64,000 nt of DNA. Origin: Panorpa germanica (lineage: Eukaryota > Arthropoda > Insecta > Mecoptera > Panorpidae). Numbering within the stretch: position 1 is the first letter of the stretch; the number at the start of each line of letters is the position of its first letter. The stretch lies in NCBI GenBank assembly GCA_963678705.1, contig OY783216.1, forward strand, positions 11,532,001 through 11,596,000, in the 5' to 3' direction. The notes under the pieces were generated by a model. That model saw only the letters and a program-made list of their open reading frames with translations. It ran no database searches and was not told where the DNA came from. Shown here piece after piece: positions 63,934 to 64,000 of this stretch. A program made the translations under genes and the position numbers.

Positions 63934-64000
63934 GCAGTAGACGTTCCTAGAGATTTTTGCCGGCCTATTTCTTCGAAGGGCACTTGGCCACCAGACATTA
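63934..64000. repeat. Array B unit 52, start of a g-type unit (cut by window end)
   Basis: 67 bp matching the start of g (cggcctatttcttcgaagg), as the order f then g predicts. Confidence 0.85.

Larger units (their letters stand above)
13778..64000. repeat. Satellite array B, ~1.1-1.18-kb unit tandem array
   Basis: Fifty-two head-to-tail units, all in the same orientation, phased here at gcagtagacg. In plus-strand order, an intact unit has the gcagtagacgttcctag start; gccggcct followed by ttcgaagggcac; an A+T-rich stretch with tgtgattgttcatgaac palindromes; a hairpin tactcg...cgagta; cgcgtgtacgcg; a long A+T-rich middle; cagatgccgatcgaaca; and a final third of about 360 bp that is antisense to a degenerate reverse transcriptase. 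Long (L) and short (S) forms differ by one 71-bp block. No sequence is shared with array A. Confidence 0.97.

Noticed and set aside
1..64000. CRISPR array or bacterial operon
   Set aside because: The repeats are long, contiguous and without unique spacers. No coding density is seen on either strand.
13778..64000. Array B as a tandem array of a living transposon or of rRNA genes
   Set aside because: Each unit has only a short, multiply broken RT-like fragment and no terminal repeats or complete frame. Nothing resembles conserved rRNA sequence.

Overview
This 64 kb window is satellite DNA. I see no intact protein gene, rRNA, tRNA, CRISPR array or complete mobile element. The sequence is strongly A+T-rich throughout (judged by eye, not computed). 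Two unrelated tandem-repeat families meet at a run of exactly 200 Ns (13578-13777), which looks like a fixed-size scaffolding gap. The whole architecture is that of eukaryotic heterochromatin: megasatellite blocks, higher-order repeats (HORs), and a satellite carrying the wreck of a non-LTR retrotransposon reverse transcriptase. The RT remnant looks most like the R1 clade, known mainly from arthropods, so an insect or other arthropod chromosome (pericentromere or centromere) is my best guess. The species cannot be told from the sequence.

Array A (1-13577) consists of 74 full monomers and one partial monomer of about 179 bp, with length classes 178/179/180, 187 and 201 bp. Exactly 50 monomers form a 9057-bp HOR. 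Bases 1-4520 recur at 9058-13577 at a constant offset of 9057, with no difference in the places I compared. Inside the HOR there are older nested duplications (538-2357 with 2903-4722; 4723-5983 with 7797-9057). Most monomers carry a 15-bp dyad, and a recurring subclass has lost it.

Array B (13778-64000) consists of 52 units of a different satellite. Units come in a long form (L, about 1175 bp), a short form (S, about 1103 bp, lacking a 71-bp block), and heavily deleted forms (about 650 bp and exactly 166 bp). Diagnostic variants sort the units into eight types, a-h, in a fixed cyclic order that forms a HOR of about 7.7 kb. One complete copy lies at 23873-31586. Other segments are partial copies joined by hybrid units (b/d twice, g/h, h/c, and two g hybrids), as unequal exchange would produce. 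A block at about 38.0-48.6 kb holds more diverged, less ordered units and probably represents an older stratum.

The most interesting observation is that about 30% of the array B unit, read on the minus strand, resembles reverse transcriptase motifs B to E of a non-LTR retrotransposon. It is broken by a frameshift at the catalytic box and again after motif D. The S form arose by deleting 71 bp that include the catalytic box, which re-fused the flanks into one open frame of 78-79 codons. That frame recurs about nineteen times. The recurrent 60-81 codon open frames in the window are parts or antisense shadows of this fossil, not separate genes.
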